From the NCBI GenBank assembly GCA_964609495.1, contig CAZSTA010000096.1:1-13201 (forward strand): 13,201 bases of DNA. The letters run 5' to 3'. This document shows positions 6,664-13,201 of the stretch, piece by piece (position 1 is the first letter of the stretch; every line of letters starts with the position of its first letter). Both the position numbers and the translations under genes were made by a program. Source of the DNA: CAZSTA01 sp964609495 [NCBI: uncultured bacterium]. GTDB taxonomy: Bacteria > CAZSTA01. Under the pieces are notes generated by a model, which worked only from the letters and a program-made list of their open reading frames with translations, did not search any database and had not been told where the DNA came from.

Positions 6664-7566
6664 TTGAAAAGAGCTATTAGAAACGCTTTGGAGAGGGAAG
6701 ATATATGCGCCTTTATATTTCTCGCCCCAGCATTTGTCTTCTTCCTAGCTATAATGCTCTATCCGCTGCTTTCCGGGATCCGAATATCTTTCTTCGAAAA
6801 ATCCTTGATCTATCCAATAACTAATTACATTGGCTTAGGGAACTATAAAGAACTGCTTTATGATAAACAATTCTGGATATCATTTCGCAACACTGCTTTA
6901 TGGACCATTTCCGTCACCCTGCTCAATTTTCTAGTGGGACTTGGGCTGGCTCTACTTCTAAATCAAAGCTTCAAGGGAAGAGGCATTATTCGGGCTATAT
7001 GGCTACTTCCCTGGGCAGTCCCCACTATCGCGGCTTCCTTAACCTGGCGCTGGATGTATGAGCCTGAGGCCGGGGTTCTAAATTATATATTGAAGAGGAT
7101 GGGATTAATTACCTCTAATATCCTGTATCTCACTCACGTTTCCACTGCTTTAGTCTCGGTAATCATCGTTGCTATCTGGAAGGGATATCCCTTTACGATG
7201 ATGGCTTTATTGGCTGGTCTGCAATCTATCCCCCAGGAGTTATATGAAGCCGCCCAGATAGACGGAGCCTCCGTCTGGAAGAGATTTATATATATCACCC
7301 TCCCTTCCTTAGCTCCTCTGATAGTTATCCTAACCACCTTACAAGTGATCTGGAACTTCAACCATTTTGATATAGTATATCAACTGACTCAGGGAGGCCC
7401 TGGAGATGCGACGAGGTTGTTAAGCACAATCGTTTATATGACTGCTTTTGGGGGAACAAGACTCGGCTATGGTTCAGCAATGGCAGTAATTATGCTTATC
7501 TTCCTTCTCATATTCAGCTATGTATATTTCACTTTATATAGAAGAACAGGTAAAGAGGGTGTGTAA
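6664..7566 (+). CDS. Sugar-type ABC transporter permease (MalF/UgpA-like)
   Basis: One of two inner-membrane subunits forming the importer channel. The 300-residue protein has about six hydrophobic segments, starting with FIFLAPAFVFFLAIMLYPLL (near residues 18-38). The family docking loop EAAQIDGASVWKRFIYITLP begins at residue 195 and contacts the ATPase. WLLPWAVPTIAASLTWRWMY and TQGGPGDATRLLSTIVY are typical of the MalF/UgpA group. Translation starts at TTG (KRAIRNALERED follows), with GGAGGAG ending about 8 nt upstream; no ATG fits better. It lies 60 nt after the binding-protein gene, with a strong hairpin in the gap, and 42 nt before its partner permease. Appears intact. Confidence 0.93.
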   Translation: MKRAIRNALEREDICAFIFLAPAFVFFLAIMLYPLLSGIRISFFEKSLIYPITNYIGLGNYKELLYDKQFWISFRNTALWTISVTLLNFLVGLGLALLLNQSFKGRGIIRAIWLLPWAVPTIAASLTWRWMYEPEAGVLNYILKRMGLITSNILYLTHVSTALVSVIIVAIWKGYPFTMMALLAGLQSIPQELYEAAQIDGASVWKRFIYITLPSLAPLIVILTTLQVIWNFNHFDIVYQLTQGGPGDATRLLSTIVYMTAFGGTRLGYGSAMAVIMLIFLLIFSYVYFTLYRRTGKEGV

Positions 7567-7608
7567 AAGCTTATTCCTGCCATTAAATCCTACTTTCATA
7601 AGGAGAAG

Positions 7609-8454
7609 ATGAAAATGTTCTTATCTCACAAAACTAGAGGGGCAATAGGTCAGATATTTTTTTATGCAATAGTTATTATTATAACTATACTCCTTGCTTT
7701 TCCTCTATACTGGATGTTTTTGACCTCTTTAAAGCCGCTCGATAAGATATTTGTCTATCCTCCAACTTTTATCACCAAGCCAGATCCTGAAAACTATATA
7801 ACAGTCTGGAATAAGATGGGTTTTTCGCGCTTATTTTACAATACCGCTAAAGTAGCTCTTCTAACAACGATATTGAGTGTATCAGTAGCTTCCCTAGCTG
7901 GATATGCGATCGCCAGATTCAGATTTAAAGGACGTGATATTATCGGTTTGTTGATCTTAGGAACTTATATGTTCCCGGGGGTTCTTCTCTTGATACCGAT
8001 CTACGTCTTTATGGCACGAATTAATTTGGTCAATACTCATACCTCTTTGATCATAGCGGTAACTACCTTCTCGCTTCCCTTCTGTATATGGATGCTCAGA
8101 GCTTATTTTACTACTCTTCCCACAGATCTCGAGGATGCGGCTAGAATAGATGGATGCAGCCGTCTAGGAGCACTGATTAGAATCGTATTGCCTCTTTCTG
8201 CTCCTGGGATAGCGGCTACAGCGGTATTCGCTTTTATCGCCGCTTGGAATAATTATCTATTCGCTCTTACCTTTATAACCTCGGAGGGGAGGAAAACTTT
8301 ACCTCCGGCTATATCAACCTTTATTACTAGGGAGGGGATTCACTGGAATCTCCTTATGGCTGGAGGGATGGTCGCTACTGTTCCGGTGATCATATTTTTC
8401 CTCATATTACAAAGATACTTAGTCAAAGGTCTAACTCTGGGGGCTATAAAGTAG
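7609..8454 (+). CDS. Sugar-type ABC transporter permease (MalG/UgpE-like)
   Basis: The second channel subunit, 281 residues, six predicted membrane spans. The N-terminal span contains LLAFPLYWMFLTSLKP, the hallmark of the MalG/UgpE/CUT1 group. A family docking loop begins near residue 175 (LEDAARIDGCSRLGALIRIVLP), followed by AWNNYLFALTFI. The start is ambiguous by two codons: ATG 7609 has AAGGAG only 3 nt upstream, while ATG 7615 has a 9-nt spacing, which is more usual. Last gene of the operon, followed about 60 nt later by a rho-independent terminator. No ATPase gene (MalK/UgpC/MsmX type) follows, so one from another locus must energise it. Confidence 0.93.
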   Translation: MKMFLSHKTRGAIGQIFFYAIVIIITILLAFPLYWMFLTSLKPLDKIFVYPPTFITKPDPENYITVWNKMGFSRLFYNTAKVALLTTILSVSVASLAGYAIARFRFKGRDIIGLLILGTYMFPGVLLLIPIYVFMARINLVNTHTSLIIAVTTFSLPFCIWMLRAYFTTLPTDLEDAARIDGCSRLGALIRIVLPLSAPGIAATAVFAFIAAWNNYLFALTFITSEGRKTLPPAISTFITREGIHWNLLMAGGMVATVPVIIFFLILQRYLVKGLTLGAIK

Positions 8455-8512
8455 ATATATACACCTCCTTCGCAGACGGTCACTTGAATTATAGGCTTTA
8501 GCCAATAGTAAA

Positions 8513-8547
8513 ACCAGCCACTGATGTGATGTGGGTGGTATTTTTTT
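8513..8547 (+). terminator. Rho-independent terminator of the ABC importer operon
   Basis: ACCAGCCAC (8513-8521) pairs with GTGGGTGGT (8531-8539), with one G-G mismatch and a 9-nt loop. An A and then seven T (8541-8547) follow. It lies 58 nt past the second permease stop. Confidence 0.7.
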
Positions 8548-8766
8548 AATCTCTTAGGCTCATTACATTTCGTAAGATATGCCGATTTGGTAGCATAGAC
8601 GAGGTCGATTATTCTAAGCTGCGCGTAATTGATGATCTCGCCCATCTTTCCGCTCACTTTGTTCAAACCGCCATCGCTACGCCCCGGTTCGCTCCACTTT
8701 AACCAAATGCCTTTGACACTTCGTAAACACGAAGGACATTAGGCGATGTAAAATTGGAGGAAAATT
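8548..8766. other. Gene-free stretch before the half-permease gene
   Basis: No convincing gene is seen. A minus-strand frame covers part of it, but it runs back through the terminator and into the permease gene, so I regard it as a shadow. Near the right end, CTTCGT-AAAC-ACGAAG (8719-8734) is a perfect 6-bp hairpin. It overlaps the only -35-like hexamer (TTGACA, 8713-8718), for which no good -10 lies at normal spacing. The gene's ribosome-binding site is GGAGG at 8756-8760. Confidence 0.4.
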
Positions 8767-9288
8767 ATGGGTAAAAAAAGGAGGAATTCAGGTATGCTAA
8801 TTCCAACAATAGTAATGGGGGTGCTGGCAATTGTCCTTCTTATCATAGGATATTATAAGGGACAAGGGCAACACATCAGTGGTATGAAATCAGCCCTGAA
8901 TATGACGGTTCAGATCCTACCGTTGTTGTTTTTCTCATTTATCGTAGCTGGTATGGTTCAGATTCTTATCCCTCGAGAACTACTATCAAAGTGGATAGGT
9001 GTGGAATCTGGTATGCGAGGGATATTCATCGGTGCATTAGCCGGCAGTTTGACCCCTGGAGGTCCTTATGTTACTTTACCCATCGCGGCTGGACTTTTAC
9101 GTTCCGGGGCGAGTGCGGGGACTATGGTTGCCTTTCTAACAGGATGGTCATTATGGGCAATTCAACGATTGCCGATGGAAGTAGGAATAGTGGGTTGGAA
9201 ATTCGCCCTCATTCGTCTTGCAAGCACCTTTTTCTTCCCCCCTATTGCTGGATGGATAGCTCAGATGTTCTTTGCAGGTGTTAAATGA
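8767..9288 (+). CDS. Half-size predicted permease (DUF318/ArsP_1-like)
   Basis: A 173-residue integral membrane protein with about five hydrophobic spans (near 10-30, 47-68, 85-110, 116-131, 146-170). The glycine/proline motif GSLTPGGPYVTLPIAAGLLR (93-112) is the signature of the DUF318/UPF0718 permease family. Full-length relatives (about 300+ residues) contain two such halves and include the organoarsenical exporter ArsP. This protein is one half. Small versions are known, usually as adjacent pairs, but no second half is seen here. It would have to work as a homo-oligomer or with a partner elsewhere. ATG has GGAGG about 6 nt upstream. The gene ends 86 nt before a serine peptidase gene on the same strand and may share a transcript. 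Substrate unknown; proximity to a metal-resistance unit downstream is suggestive only. Confidence 0.72.
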   Translation: MGKKRRNSGMLIPTIVMGVLAIVLLIIGYYKGQGQHISGMKSALNMTVQILPLLFFSFIVAGMVQILIPRELLSKWIGVESGMRGIFIGALAGSLTPGGPYVTLPIAAGLLRSGASAGTMVAFLTGWSLWAIQRLPMEVGIVGWKFALIRLASTFFFPPIAGWIAQMFFAGVK

Positions 9289-9335
9289 ATATCAGCGATG
9301 CAGAGGAAACGTTTCTATTTGAAACTTTAAATTCA

Positions 9336-9356
9336 CCCGCCCCTTTGTTGGGCGGG
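9336..9356 (+). promoter_or_regulatory. Hairpin just upstream of the peptidase ribosome-binding site
   Basis: CCCGCCC (9336-9342) and GGGCGGG (9350-9356) form a perfect 7-bp GC stem with a 7-nt loop, ending directly before AAAAGGAGG. There is no T-run, so it is not a normal terminator on this strand. It could stabilise the downstream mRNA or modulate initiation. Slightly upstream, GTTTC-TATTT-GAAAC is a second small inverted repeat. Confidence 0.4.
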
Positions 9357-9374
9357 AAAAGGAGGAATGATAGT

Positions 9375-11201
9375 ATGCTTAAAGAACTACGTCTTGATGA
9401 TGAAGCTCCATGGAAGAAGCGCTTTCGCGCGCCAGTGGTTCTGTGGACACAGCTTGCCAAGGCAGCGCCAACTCGCGGCCTAGCAGGCAGCAACAAATCG
9501 GGAGTGTTCCAACTGTATGCGTGGGATGTGCCTACTGGTGAACTGAAACAATTGACGGACCGACCTGAGGGAATGCTGTTTGGGATAATATCGCCAGATG
9601 GTCATTATGTATATTACCTGGACGATAAGCAAGGCAATGAAATCGGGCACTTTGTGCGTGTTCCCTTTGAGGGTGGTGAGCCACAGGATATCACGCCAGA
9701 TATGCCCCTCTACTCATCATTTAGTTTTACCGTGAGCCAAGCAAGTAATCTCATCGGATTCACCCTGGCTGATCCTGATGGTTTTCACCTGTATCTTATT
9801 GACTTGAGACTTGAGAGTTCACTCGGCACCCCGCGGATGCTCTACCAGAGCAAGAGCCTTACTTTTGGGCCTTTTCTTTCTCACAGGGGCGAGATCACTG
9901 TGATAGCCTCCACCGAGCGCACGGGTATGCAACATTACAGTCTGCTAGCTTTTGACACCATCAGCGGTGAGCAGATCGGAGAATTGTGGGATGGACCGGA
10001 GAACAGCCTGGGAGCTGTTGCTTTTTCACCTGTTGCCGGTGATTATCGCCTACTGGGAACGACCAACCGAACCGGTGTTACAAGACCCCTCATCTGGAAT
10101 CCGCGCACAGGCGAGCGCGTTGACCTGGCGTTTGAGGAGCTGGAAGGTGATATCTCTCCGCTGGACTGGTCACCAGATGGGAAGCGTATCCTGCTGTGCC
10201 AGTTCAACCGGGCTGTCCAGCAACTCTATATCTATAACTTGACAGATAAAACTTTGAAGCGGTTGGATCACCCCACTGGTGGACTGTGGGCGTACTTCGG
10301 ACCGGAGGGAGAGATCTTTGCTCAGTGGCAAGATTCGACGCATCCGTCACAACTTATCGCCCTGGATGATGAAACAGGCGTCCAAACGCGCACTGTGTTG
10401 GTGGCAGGCGAGGTGCCACCGAGTCATCCCTGGAAGTCTATCACCTTTACCTCGTCCGACGGGCAGGAGATCCAAGGATGGCTTGGCTTACCTGACGGTG
10501 GAGGTCCGTTCCCCACAATCCTGCATACACATGGGGGACCTGAGGCTGTGACGATCGAGAACTTTTCTGCTGATAGCCAAGCCTGGCTCGATCACGGCTT
10601 TGCCTATCTGACGATCAACTACCGCGGCTCAACCACCTTCGGTCGAGAGTTCCAGGAGCAACTCTGGGGCGATCCAGGTCATTGGGAAGTGGAGGATATG
10701 ACTGCCGCCCACGACTGGCTGATCGAGCAGGGTATCGCCAGACCAGATCAGATATTGCTGACTGGATGGTCCTACGGTGGTTACCTGACTCTGCAGGGAC
10801 TAGGCAAAAGACCTGATCTGTGGGCAGGCGGCATGGCAGGCATCGCCATATCTGATTGGGCTGTGATGTATGAGGATGCGGCAGATACGCTAAAGGGATA
10901 TCAGGTAGCACTCTTCGGAGGCACGCCGGAGGAGAAGCCAGAACAATATGCGGCCAGTTCACCTATCACCTATGTGGAGAACGTCAAAGCGCCGGTGCTC
11001 ATCATCCAGGGACGCAACGATACGCGGACCCCAGCGCGTCCGATTGAGATGTTCGAAGAGAAGATGAAATCTCTCGGCAAGTCCATCGAGGTCCACTGGT
11101 TCGACGCAGGACATGCAGGCTCGTTTGCGCAAGTTGAGCTGTCCATCGAGAATCAAGAGCTTATGCTTCGCTTTGCCTATCGCATCCTGAGTGGACGTTG
11201 A
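9375..11201 (+). CDS. S9 family serine peptidase (prolyl oligopeptidase/acylaminoacyl peptidase type)
   Basis: Cleaves short peptides or N-acylated peptides. Without a signal peptide it is expected in the cytoplasm. The 608-residue protein has an N-terminal beta-propeller region (about 30-340, with repeats such as ISPDGHYVYYLDD, WSPDGKRILLCQF and LWNPRTGE-like blades). A C-terminal alpha/beta hydrolase domain follows (about 350-608). The catalytic triad is visible: Ser466 in GWSYGG, Asp549 in GRNDTRTP and His580 in DAGHAGSF; HTHGGPE supplies the oxyanion-hole region. The start at 9375 is preferred because AAAGGAGG lies 9 nt upstream. The frame is open back to 9285, where it overlaps the permease stop as ATGA, but that extension lacks a good site and looks non-coding. 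Base composition is unlike the neighbours: 38 of 60 bases are G/C at 10081-10140, and CGN arginine codons dominate, suggesting acquisition by transfer. Confidence 0.9.
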   Translation: MLKELRLDDEAPWKKRFRAPVVLWTQLAKAAPTRGLAGSNKSGVFQLYAWDVPTGELKQLTDRPEGMLFGIISPDGHYVYYLDDKQGNEIGHFVRVPFEGGEPQDITPDMPLYSSFSFTVSQASNLIGFTLADPDGFHLYLIDLRLESSLGTPRMLYQSKSLTFGPFLSHRGEITVIASTERTGMQHYSLLAFDTISGEQIGELWDGPENSLGAVAFSPVAGDYRLLGTTNRTGVTRPLIWNPRTGERVDLAFEELEGDISPLDWSPDGKRILLCQFNRAVQQLYIYNLTDKTLKRLDHPTGGLWAYFGPEGEIFAQWQDSTHPSQLIALDDETGVQTRTVLVAGEVPPSHPWKSITFTSSDGQEIQGWLGLPDGGGPFPTILHTHGGPEAVTIENFSADSQAWLDHGFAYLTINYRGSTTFGREFQEQLWGDPGHWEVEDMTAAHDWLIEQGIARPDQILLTGWSYGGYLTLQGLGKRPDLWAGGMAGIAISDWAVMYEDAADTLKGYQVALFGGTPEEKPEQYAASSPITYVENVKAPVLIIQGRNDTRTPARPIEMFEEKMKSLGKSIEVHWFDAGHAGSFAQVELSIENQELMLRFAYRILSGR

Positions 11202-11274
11202 TCATGTTGCGGATGGATATTGACCTGTGACCTTCTGGGATGTAGTAAGAAGGAGAAATATACTCTCTGCTGTG

Positions 11275-11311
11275 ACGAAGCGGCGGGCGAACTCTGTGCT
11301 CGTCGCTTCGT
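11275..11311 (+). repeat. Long inverted repeat after the peptidase gene
   Basis: ACGAAGCG (11275-11282) pairs perfectly with CGCTTCGT (11304-11311), and further inner pairs (GGGC with GCTC) are possible. No T-run follows on the plus strand, so it is not an obvious rho-independent terminator, though it may end or protect the peptidase mRNA. The right arm includes CTTCGTAAAC (11306-11315), an exact copy of 8719-8728 upstream of the half-permease gene. Confidence 0.45.
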
Positions 11312-11326
11312 AAACCACCACGTTAA

Positions 11327-11342
11327 TTGAATATATGCTCAA
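11327..11342. promoter_or_regulatory. ArsR-family operator copy 1, upstream of the repressor promoter
   Basis: TTGAATATATGCTCAA is an imperfect palindrome of the same design as the two operators downstream. It differs from copy 2 at one base (C for T). It ends 23 bp before the -35 hexamer of the repressor promoter. Confidence 0.65.
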
Positions 11343-11365
11343 CTCTCAAATTTTTCTCTTAAAAC

Positions 11366-11394
11366 TTGACATTTTAAGATTTTTTTGGTATAAT
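11366..11394 (+). promoter_or_regulatory. Consensus sigma70 promoter for the ArsR-type repressor
   Basis: TTGACA (11366-11371) and TATAAT (11389-11394) with a 17-bp spacer match consensus exactly. The predicted start near 11401 falls inside operator copy 2, so bound repressor would block it. This also rules out protein starts at 11335 or 11407. Confidence 0.88.
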
Positions 11395-11418
11395 ATAGTT
11401 GAATATATGTTCAACTAT
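11395..11418. promoter_or_regulatory. ArsR-family operator copy 2, on the repressor transcription start
   Basis: A 24-bp near-perfect palindrome with outer arms ATAGTTGAA and TTCAACTAT; only one symmetric pair is mismatched. It abuts the -10 hexamer. The TGAA-N6-TTCA core fits known SmtB/CzrA/CadC-type operators. Confidence 0.82.
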
Positions 11419-11451
11419 TTGTTTTATTATAATCCCAAGGTTGGTGATATT

Positions 11452-11826
11452 ATGACTACCGAGGTAGAAAGTATAGCTGATGATATCTGCGAGGTATATA
11501 GTGTCGATAAGGAAAGAGTAAAACGCGCTCGGGAGAATATGAAATCCGATCCCACAATTTATGATATATCTGAGACCTTCAAGGCTCTTAGTGACCCTAC
11601 CAGGATAAGGATCATATTCGCCCTATCTCAAGAGGAGATGTGTGTTTGTGATATAGCTTGTCTATTGGGTCTAACCGAATCAGCTATCTCGCATCAGTTG
11701 AGGATATTGAGGAATCTTCGCTTGGTAAAATATCACAAGGAAGGAAGAATGGCATATTATTCCTTAGATGATCATCATATCAATAACCTGTTAGATCAGG
11801 TGATCGAACATACCGAGGAGAGATAA
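11452..11826 (+). CDS. ArsR/SmtB-family metal-sensing repressor (CadC/CzrA-like)
   Basis: A 124-residue winged-helix repressor that leaves its operator when it binds toxic metal ions (family ligands are Zn, Cd, Pb, Co). The DNA-binding part is ALSDPTRIRIIFAL followed by the recognition region GLTESAISHQLRILRNLRLV and the wing HKEGRMAYYSL. Two metal sites can be read. At the alpha-3N site, Cys64 and Cys66 (MCVCD) lie with N-terminal Cys13 (CEVYSVD), but the position matching the second N-terminal Cys of CadC (CEIFC) is Ser17. At the alpha-5 site, Asp107, His109, His120 and Glu123 match the D-x-H-x10-H-x2-E pattern of SmtB/CzrA. The start is ATG 11452, because transcription begins near 11401; the ribosome-binding site (AAGG, 11437-11440) is modest. 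The gene lies 78 nt upstream of the pump gene it presumably controls. The name cadC/czrA/ziaR cannot be fixed without metal data. Confidence 0.9.
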   Translation: MTTEVESIADDICEVYSVDKERVKRARENMKSDPTIYDISETFKALSDPTRIRIIFALSQEEMCVCDIACLLGLTESAISHQLRILRNLRLVKYHKEGRMAYYSLDDHHINNLLDQVIEHTEER

Positions 11827-11858
11827 ATATCGGCTTCCTTTTTTATTTTCTCGAATGA

Positions 11859-11887
11859 TTGAATATCTGTTCAACTGTTTGTATAAA
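11859..11887 (+). promoter_or_regulatory. Promoter and operator copy 3 for the metal-exporting ATPase
   Basis: TTGAATATCTGTTCAA (11859-11874) is the third operator copy. Its first six bases also serve as a -35 hexamer (TTGAAT, 11859-11864), 17 bp from TATAAA (11882-11887). Repressor bound here would cover the -35 and spacer. The start would fall near 11894, leaving a leader of only about 10 nt before ATG 11905. Readthrough from the repressor gene may add expression, as no clear terminator separates them. Confidence 0.7.
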
Positions 11888-11904
11888 GAAAGGATGTGGG
11901 GATA

Positions 11905-13201
11905 ATGCGGACAAGCTTGGAGATCCCTGTAGTTCTACCCACCAATGGAAGTTGTGATCTGTGTATAAATAGGTTGAAGGATTCTCTTAACGCCTCATCG
12001 GGAATAGAGCATATCGAGGTGAAGCCCGATAGATCTGAGATGTTGATCGACTACGATTCTAATCTTATATCTCTGGAAAAGATAGAGGAAGAGGCTAAGG
12101 AAACTGGTATCGCTCTAGCTAAGAAGTATAACCACGAGCATTTCGATCTGGCTGGGATCGATTGTCCAGACTGCGCCCTGACTCTGGAGAAGGCGATCTC
12201 TCGGCTTAGAGGTTCGATCTGGGTGTCAGTGAACTTCGCTTCCTCGAAGATGCAAGTCGAGTATGAAGCTGATAAGCTCGACCGGGAAACCATCATATCT
12301 CGGATAAGAGAGCTAGGCTATGAGGTGAGCCGAGTAACCAAGCCCTTGGATGAGAGAGGCAATATGACTCCTCGTTTAGAAGTGGAAGCTGAGGAGAAAG
12401 AGCAGTGGGATAGAAACAAGAAATTGATAACCACTATAATCTCAGGTATATTTGCTGGAGTTGGACTTATACTTCATATCTCAGGTTATCAAGCATCTAC
12501 TACTATCCCTATCTTTCTGGTAGCTATAATCTCGGGAGGGATTTTCGTAGCTCAGAAGGGATTCTACGCTCTGCGAAGTTTAGCTTTAGATATGAACTTC
12601 CTTATGACAATAGCGGTGATCGGAGCGATGATAATCGGAGAATGGGCTGAGGGAGCGATGGTTATCTTCCTCTTCTCCCTAGCTAATCTTCTGGAATCCT
12701 CCAGTATGGATAGGGCTAGAAAAGCCATTCGCTCACTTATGAAGTTATCACCCAATATAGCTACCATCAGAGTTAATGGCCAGGAGACGAAGATCTCGAT
12801 TGAGGAGGTAAAGATTGAAGATGTGGTTATAATCAAACCGGGAGAGAGGATACCCCTAGATGGAGTGATCATCAAAGGTGAATCCTCAGTCAATCAAGCG
12901 CCGATAACTGGAGAATCGATACCCACCCAGAAGAATAAAGGCGATGAGGTCTATGCTGGCACGATAAATGAAAGGGGCTACTTAGAGATAGAGGTTACCA
13001 AGTTGGTCAAGGACACCACCCTAGCTCGGATAATACATCTGGTGGAGGAAGCCCAAGCGCAGAAAGCTCCTTCCCAGAGCTTTGTTGATAAATTCGCTAA
13101 GTATTATACCCCTGTCGTTATTTTATCCGCTATCCTTATAGCCTCACTCCCGCCTCTAATATTCAAACAACCCTTCACCCCCTGGTTATATCGGGCGCTA
13201 G
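11905..13201 (+). CDS. P1B-type heavy-metal-transporting ATPase (ZntA/CadA-like), 5' part, runs off window
   Basis: Membrane pump that exports a divalent or soft metal at the cost of ATP; 432 codons are visible and the rest lies beyond the right edge. Two N-terminal heavy-metal domains come first. Domain 1 (about 7-72) has a divergent GSCDLC site with Cys17/Cys20. Domain 2 (about 80-146) has GIDCPDC with Cys87/Cys90. Charged residues and membrane spans follow, including LITTIISGIFAGVGLILHI, IPIFLVAIISGGIFVA, MTIAVIGAMIIG and MVIFLFSLANLL. The actuator domain carries TGES at 335-338. The next span is cut at the edge, before the CPC-type motif that would set metal choice and before the DKTG phosphorylation site. 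Zn/Cd/Pb export is inferred from the ZntA-like look and from the CadC/SmtB-type repressor beside it. The ribosome-binding site is GAAAGGA, about 11 nt upstream; an ATG at 11894 is closed by TAA after three codons. Confidence 0.92.
   Translation, partial: MRTSLEIPVVLPTNGSCDLCINRLKDSLNASSGIEHIEVKPDRSEMLIDYDSNLISLEKIEEEAKETGIALAKKYNHEHFDLAGIDCPDCALTLEKAISRLRGSIWVSVNFASSKMQVEYEADKLDRETIISRIRELGYEVSRVTKPLDERGNMTPRLEVEAEEKEQWDRNKKLITTIISGIFAGVGLILHISGYQASTTIPIFLVAIISGGIFVAQKGFYALRSLALDMNFLMTIAVIGAMIIGEWAEGAMVIFLFSLANLLESSSMDRARKAIRSLMKLSPNIATIRVNGQETKISIEEVKIEDVVIIKPGERIPLDGVIIKGESSVNQAPITGESIPTQKNKGDEVYAGTINERGYLEIEVTKLVKDTTLARIIHLVEEAQAQKAPSQSFVDKFAKYYTPVVILSAILIASLPPLIFKQPFTPWLYRAL

Noticed and set aside
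8340-8666. Minus-strand 108-codon frame after the second permease
   Set aside because: It overlaps the permease gene by over 100 bp, crosses the operon terminator, starts at TTG without a clear ribosome-binding site, and shows no domain I recognise.
9285-9374. N-terminal extension of the peptidase from the ATGA overlap with the permease stop
   Set aside because: Start at 9375 has a far better ribosome-binding site, and the extension encodes a hairpin region with no family similarity.
11335-11451. Longer form of the ArsR repressor starting at 11335 or 11407
   Set aside because: Both starts lie before or at the transcription start, inside operator or promoter DNA, and the translated sequence is not repressor-like.
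1-13201. tRNA, rRNA, CRISPR array or known riboswitch
   Set aside because: I looked for cloverleaf arms, rRNA-like segments, regularly spaced repeats and familiar riboswitch cores and saw none.

Overview
The window reads as chromosomal DNA of a bacterium. It has strong Shine-Dalgarno sites, several promoters matching the sigma70 consensus TTGACA-N17-TATAAT, a bacterial-type seryl-tRNA synthetase and an ABC-F ATPase. Most genes are moderately AT-rich and favour AGA/AGG arginine codons. I cannot name the phylum from sequence alone; the gene mix would fit a poorly sampled, probably anaerobic or subsurface lineage, but that is inference.

Layout. 1-734 is a graveyard of mobile DNA. It holds a cluster of alternately inverted TTCG-type motifs that looks like a tyrosine-recombinase site, a stop-riddled and internally deleted integrase (minus strand), and the decayed right end of an IS200/IS605 element with a TnpB tail. 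735-4142 (minus strand) is a housekeeping operon: a perfect promoter, a structured leader, an ABC-F ribosome-associated ATPase, then serS. 4196-4736 (plus) is a Mut7-C RNase/zinc-ribbon gene with its own promoter. 4844-5000 is a three-hairpin, MITE-like GC-rich element flanked by a 10-bp direct repeat.

5045-8547 is a sugar-type ABC importer operon: promoter, about 210-nt leader, solute-binding protein, 10-bp-stem hairpin, two MalF/MalG-type permeases and a rho-independent terminator. It has no ATPase gene, so the importer probably shares an ATPase encoded elsewhere. 8767-11201 is a short accessory module: a half-size DUF318/ArsP-like permease followed by an S9 (prolyl oligopeptidase-type) serine peptidase. 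The peptidase gene is clearly GC-richer than its neighbours and uses CGN arginine codons.

11327-13201 is a heavy-metal resistance unit: a CadC/SmtB-type ArsR repressor followed by the N-terminal third or more of a P1B metal-exporting ATPase that runs off the window. Three copies of one palindromic operator (TTGAATATATGTTCAA-like) lie upstream of the repressor promoter, on the repressor transcription start, and across the -35 region of the ATPase promoter. The repressor therefore very likely controls itself and the pump directly. I found no wholly new defence or biosynthetic system. The least explained items are the recombinase-site cluster with its integrase remnant, the MITE-like repeat, and the half-permease/peptidase pair.
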